Of a stretch of DNA of 64,000 nucleotides, positions 59,641 to 64,000 are shown piece by piece (within the stretch, counting starts at the first letter, position 1; the number at the start of each line of letters is the position of its first letter). The DNA comes from Sphagnum compactum (lineage: Eukaryota > Bryophyta > Sphagnopsida > Sphagnales). The translations under genes and the position numbers were made by a program. The notes beneath the pieces are model-generated. The model was given only the letters and a program-made list of their open reading frames with translations. It was not told the origin of the DNA and did no database searches. The DNA lies in NCBI GenBank assembly GCA_965153455.1, contig OZ234495.1:4154001-4218000 (forward strand), in the 5' to 3' direction.

Positions 59641-61195
59641 CCATCCGGAGTTCAGTTCAGCTAAACTCTTCACACTACTATAAAATACAATTACACTCTA
59701 CAAGGTAACAGAAAAACTACTACCACCCAAACAAGTACATTCAAAATAACATGATAGGGCATCATTGGATGTCCCCTCACTGCCCTCCCACTGGTTGAAA
59801 AAGTTCTTTCTGCAGGAATAGGTTTGTTAAGAATTGCTCTCAATTTGTGAGGTTGAGTGTAGCATTTATCTATTTACCATGCTGACATCCATAGGTGCAA
59901 CTTCCTGAGTCTTTGATACATGAATTGAACCCACAAACAGTTGCAAGGTTCTAAGTTTTATAAGTTTCTTCAGTTACAGGACAAAATCAAGCCTGGAACA
60001 GATGATTGGGAGAGCCTTTTCTATCTAAGAACCATGCAATCACACAGCACTTTCTTGAGAAAAATTGGCAAAGGGAGTATCTACTAAAGTCTATGAGGCT
60101 AAGGACAGGTAAGAAATTTGCCACAAAACTTCTGTGCAGAAACTCACATCTTGCAGTTGCAGAAAGACGAAATTTGCCATTAGAATAGGGTTACTAAATC
60201 CAGAAATCACACAACAGATGGGCATCTCAGTAGTGAAAAAAGCACAAATTGAAGCAGGTGATGGATTGAGGACAGTGATGGATGCAAGATGATGGCTTAA
60301 CCAGATGGCAGGTATCTGCAGAGTCATCATCTGTCTCCTTCGATTCATTTGTCAGCTGTCTTCAGCCTGTCAACCATGCACACAAAAGTGGCAAGAGAAG
60401 AAATGACCTGTAGAGGTATCAGAATTCAAAGAGGAATGAGTTTCTTTCCTGGTGACCTGCAGTACACTATCATTTCAGAATCCCAAGTACAGCCATTCCA
60501 AAGCTTCTGTAGAGTTACTACTCTAAAGTAAAGTGCCAAATTTTTCACCTGTTGATGATGAACCTATGTTTTCCAACTTGAGAGAGCTACACAAAGACAT
60601 TCAGATGTTAGTGCAATAAATGAGAAGGACCTAAGGATTCACAAGATTTTCTCCCTGCAGACCAGGGATCAACCAATGCTTTGAAATTCCAATCAGTTCT
60701 CAGAAACATTGGGAGCTGTAATAAGACCCACCAACAGTCAAACTGCTGTTCTTGAGAGTTTCTGATAGCACATCGACATACATGGACCTACCAAAGTCCT
60801 ACAATTGTGAAGTGATCTGATACCACATCCACAACACTCACCATTGAATCTCTCTGCAAACACAATACAAAGTTAGTCTATTCCAAGCTCATAAAATACA
60901 AACTTTCAACATCGCAGACATAGAGAGAGACATGGATACTTCAGTTGAAAAAACCATCTGCAAATTGCTGGCCCTTGACAAACATGGCACTACAAAATAC
61001 AGATGTGCATGGAATGACGATCCATGAGCAATCAAGTCATATTGTACCATCCAGGATAGTGAACATCACCGTTTCTCAATTCACTTAAGCAGTACATTGA
61101 CCAGAAAACAACAGGCAACAAAAAGTCTCAGCAATGAGAGAAATGAATAAGTGAGTAATAACTACTCTCGAACTGCCAAGCCTCCCGATTTCTTC
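59641..61195. other. Intergenic between the FkbM remnant and the L14 gene
   Basis: It should contain the L14 3'UTR at its upper end. Short frames such as 60091-60348 (minus) and 60349-60531 (plus) have no recognisable domain. No repeats were recognised. Confidence 0.5.
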
Positions 61196-61597
61196 TTATG
61201 CTTTCTCCTTCCGGAGCTTGCCGAGCTCTCGGCGAACAATGGAACTCTTCTTGATGCGTGCAACCATGACCTTGAAGCGATCAAAATCGTTCAATGAGGC
61301 TCGCCGGGTGCGAACGGCTAGCTTGCGACCCCAGGCACTGCTCTCCCACTTCGTGTAAACCTCACCCTCCTCAAAGGCCTTGGCAAGGTCCTTCTTCTTC
61401 GGATTCCTGGAGATAGAAATAGTGATATCGGTAAGCGACAGACGCTTGAAGTTGATGGAGGTTCTCACCATGTCGGGAGCATCGATTAGCGCCCTGTTCT
61501 GGTCTATCACGTCCACGATCACGACCAGTTTTCCATACTGCGGCCCGTAGTTCACCAGGGCCACCCTCCCAATCTCCACGTACCTTCTGAAAGGCAT
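61196..61597 (-). CDS. RPL14: 60S ribosomal protein L14 (eL14), 133 aa, single exon
   Basis: The reading frame extends upstream to 61717, but the family start [18 protein letters not shown] lies at 61597, which gives the usual plant length of about 133-134 aa. Conserved stretches include [49 protein letters not shown] and [16 protein letters not shown]. The protein is a component of the large cytosolic ribosomal subunit (KOW-like fold at the N-terminus). No coding-region intron is present. The upstream frame contains a Gln run encoded by a CTG/CAG tract (about 61603-61621) and is best read as 5'UTR. The telo-box-rich upstream region is typical of plant ribosomal protein promoters. Confidence 0.95.
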   Translation of the reverse strand: MPFRRYVEIGRVALVNYGPQYGKLVVIVDVIDQNRALIDAPDMVRTSINFKRLSLTDITISISRNPKKKDLAKAFEEGEVYTKWESSAWGRKLAVRTRRASLNDFDRFKVMVARIKKSSIVRRELGKLRKEKA

Positions 61598-61728
61598 GAT
61601 GTCCTGCTGCTGCTGCTGCTCAGGGCCTGGCTTTCGAGGGCTGAGCTGCGAGAGAGACAATCCTTGCGGCGGGAGAGGAAGAAGAAGCCGACCGAAAAAG
61701 AAACCCAACCGCACCACCAGTGCACCCC

Positions 61729-61980
61729 AAACCCTAAACTTTCATGTCCTAAACCGGATCCCGAAGCCATATGAAACCCTAATTCCAGGTGTCATCCCAG
61801 GTCCTTCCCACTTTGGAAACTTCACCGGATCGCGAGGCCATAAGAAACCCTAATACCAGGTCTCATCCCAGGTCCTCCGCACCTTGGAATCTTGACCGGA
61901 TCCCGAAGCCGTAAGAAACCCTAATTCCAGGTCTCATCGCAGGTCCCACCCTCATTAGAATCTTGACCGGATCCCCAAGG
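61729..61980 (-). promoter_or_regulatory. L14 upstream region: telo-boxes carried on a 71-bp tandem repeat
   Basis: Units start at 61753, 61824, 61895 and (partial) 61966, an exact 71-bp period. Each begins ACCGGATCCCGAAGCC and contains GAAACCCTAAT and CCAGGTCTCATCCCAGGTCC. The telo-box AAACCCTAA therefore recurs at 61774-61782, 61845-61853 and 61916-61924, with a further one at 61729-61738. Telo-boxes are known elements of plant ribosomal-protein and translation-gene promoters. That these copies act on L14 is inference from position, about 130-330 bp upstream of its start codon. Confidence 0.75.
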
Positions 61981-64000
61981 TTTAAGGATGTGATGACACA
62001 TGCCAGAACTAATTGTCTAAATATGGCGATTTTAGTCTTCTTTTCCTTGAAATATGGCGACTTTGGGCCCTTTTTCTCTCTAAAAAACATTTACAGGATT
62101 CGTGCTGCCTTTTTTTCTGGTAGTCACGAAAATACGCCCCCAACAAAATAAAGAAAAAGGGCTGAATAAAATGTTTGTCAAATAATTAATTAATTCAAAA
62201 TTTTAATTTTGACAAATGGAGTATTCTTGAAGATTCAATATTTCCTTTACAAGAAATTTATTTGAACAAAAAAATTTCCAAAAATTTCAAAATTTCTGAA
62301 AATAATACAATTAGTGTTGAAGTTGCCAAGCACTGTTTTTTTCCTTCATATTTGTGATGTTGAAATGGGGGCAAGTTTTGCCCCCAAAATAGCAAAATTG
62401 GTGGAAATTAGACTAGAAAAACATATTTTTCCAAAATTTCCCCCAAAAATCCTACTTCGCCAAAATCCATAATAGGTAGCCAAAATATAAAATAATTCTT
62501 AAACTTTCAGATTTTTCCTATAGCCAAATCTTCTTGTCGATGATCACCAATTTAACTACAAAATTGAGAAGAAAAAAAAAAATTCCTTGCTTACAATGGA
62601 ATCTAAGGTTGACCCACATAATATGTATTCTCCATTTTGTTGAAGATTCTTCAACTCTAGCAGATTTTTCAAGATATATATAAAAGTGGAAACTACATTG
62701 GGAATAGTGCAGCAATTAAGTGCGATGAATATGGTTTCACACTTGTGAATTCTTCATCCTTTATTCCCATTTCAGACCAGTCATTTGCTTTCCCCCTCCA
62801 TGTAAAAAGCAAGTTTTTTTTTTAAAGTGACCCACAAAAAATAGGGTCGAAGGTTATATTACGAAAAGATCCCTGTGGGAGACAGATAATCGAAACTAAT
62901 CAAACTCACCTTACATAATTTGATATGTTCTGACTTGACAACATTGATGATTACACATGTTTACAAGCTCCTGTTTCCATTGAGGAGTCCATTCAACCTA
63001 CCACAGTAGTAGGCGGTTCTACTATTGCACCATTAGATTTAGATTTGGTTGTTCATGAAGGGGAAGATGATGGAGTAGATAATGTAGAAGAATCTACAAC
63101 AAGTTGTGACGGTGATGGTTAATTAATTCATCACATAAAGGATGGTCAATCATTGTTGGACCATTCTTGTTGTTTTGTTTAGTTTGGAGCTAAACATTTA
63201 TATGTTCAATTTATGAAACTTGGACATTGGTGCATAAATTATCAAAGTTCAAAAAACTATTCTAGTACAAAATTTTAGTTTTAGTCCTCCATTTTCTCAC
63301 TTTTCATATGTATTTTGTTATTTTTCCATTGCTACCTTTAGTTCTATTTTATTATGAATGATTACAAACATAAATTGAATGCCTGATAACTTGATGGTAT
63401 TTTCATTTTTTTCAATAATTCACTATTTAAAAATTTAAATAATCTCATTTCAATTTTCATATTGTCACTTCATTAAAAAGTTTGCATTATAATCACATTT
63501 AGTTAATGTACAATGACTGATTTCAGTAATCTTAGTCATCTTAATCAAACAAGATGAATCCACATAGGTGCCACACATGCCACGTGTGTACCCAATTGTT
63601 TGATGTGATTGAGTTGCTAGTTTGTTATAGTCACAATAGACATACTTACTTTTCATGTTAGTCATATCATACATTATTAGTCAAACCAAACATATTACAT
63701 TGTGATTAAAATGACTATGTAGTCATCTTAGACATAATGCTAGTAGCAAAAAAACCCATGTTTTGTAGTAATGAGAAAATCCTTCACTTCTTTTGATTCC
63801 TCCCTCCCTCAAGTGTTTGGGCGCCTTTTGGTCCATGATCCTTTGACAACCCAGAAGGATTTTTAACTCATAGACAAAAAAAATTCCTAATAACTTTCAA
63901 TGGCATCGAGTTCATACAAACACCCATCATTGCCCTAGCAACCTATTTAAGGAGTTGGGCACTCATAGCCTCAATCATAGCTACTAGGTGTATGGTTGAT
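61981..64000. other. AT-rich intergenic DNA
   Basis: It contains a fragment of the TAGCCAAA/TTTGGCTA repeat family (about 62475-62565) and a short acidic reading frame (62934-63122). Nothing else could be supported to the end of the window. Confidence 0.5.
62934..63122 (+). other. Short acidic reading frame, possible terminal exon or transposon remnant
   Basis: A 62-codon frame without ATG start runs from a stop at 62931 to a TAA at 63120-63122. Its C-terminal part is strikingly acidic (VVHEGEDDGVDNVEESTT). Composition in this AT-rich setting differs from random frames nearby, but no domain is visible and no partner exon was found upstream. It could be the last exon of a gene or decayed transposase, or chance. 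Confidence 0.25.

Noticed and set aside
61598-61717. N-terminal 40-residue extension of the L14 frame
   Set aside because: The family start is at 61597. The extension is Leu/Pro/Gln-rich, includes a CAG-type repeat and would be unprecedented for eL14.

Overview
This window is nuclear DNA of a land plant. The evidence is spliced genes with GT-AG introns, plant-specific families (SBP-box transcription factor, CGLD27, GH17-X8 glucanase with a GPI-type tail), interstitial TTTAGGG telomere-type repeats and MITE-like elements. Introns are short (about 110-700 bp), the L14 protein begins [11 protein letters not shown], and the intergenic space is very AT-rich and full of decayed repeats. Together these lean towards a non-seed plant, probably a bryophyte such as a moss. 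That assignment is inference from general resemblance and no search was run.

Layout. 1-1104 (+) is the 3' part of a HARBI1/ALP1-like nuclease. 3336-6316 (-) is a complete nine-exon M50B-type membrane metallopeptidase gene, reconstructed exon by exon and including 25-bp and 30-bp micro-exons. 6900-8270 is a tandem array of decayed ~270-bp repeats carrying the palindrome TAGCCAAATTTGGCTA. 8270-11900 is AT-rich with no gene seen. 11900-20758 (+) holds a long leader and then an SPL1-type SBP-box/ankyrin/transmembrane transcription factor. 23130-25992 (-), convergent with it, is a two-exon gene for an 857-aa protein with three tandem pairs of OST-HTH/LOTUS-like domains. 27346-27720 is a 55-57-bp minisatellite. 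27.8-39.4 kb is repeat-rich and gene-poor. 39960-42344 (+) is a chloroplast CGLD27-like gene (29-bp micro-exon, MITE in an intron). 42.4-54 kb is repeat-rich and contains a 1.57-kb apparently perfect tandem duplication. 55323-57565 (+) is a GH17-X8 endo-beta-1,3-glucanase. About 57.9-59.6 kb (-) is a decayed FkbM-type methyltransferase. 61196-61597 (-) is 60S ribosomal protein L14, with a 71-bp tandem repeat upstream that multiplies a telo-box. 62-64 kb is AT-rich with one short acidic reading frame.

The genes are independent housekeeping or regulatory loci and do not form a pathway or cluster. The less usual items are the repeated LOTUS-like architecture, the telo-box minisatellite in front of L14, the exact 1574-bp duplication, two near-perfect short hairpins, a PIF/Harbinger-like MITE pair in the same window as a HARBI-type nuclease lacking its expected third acidic residue, and the decayed FkbM gene.
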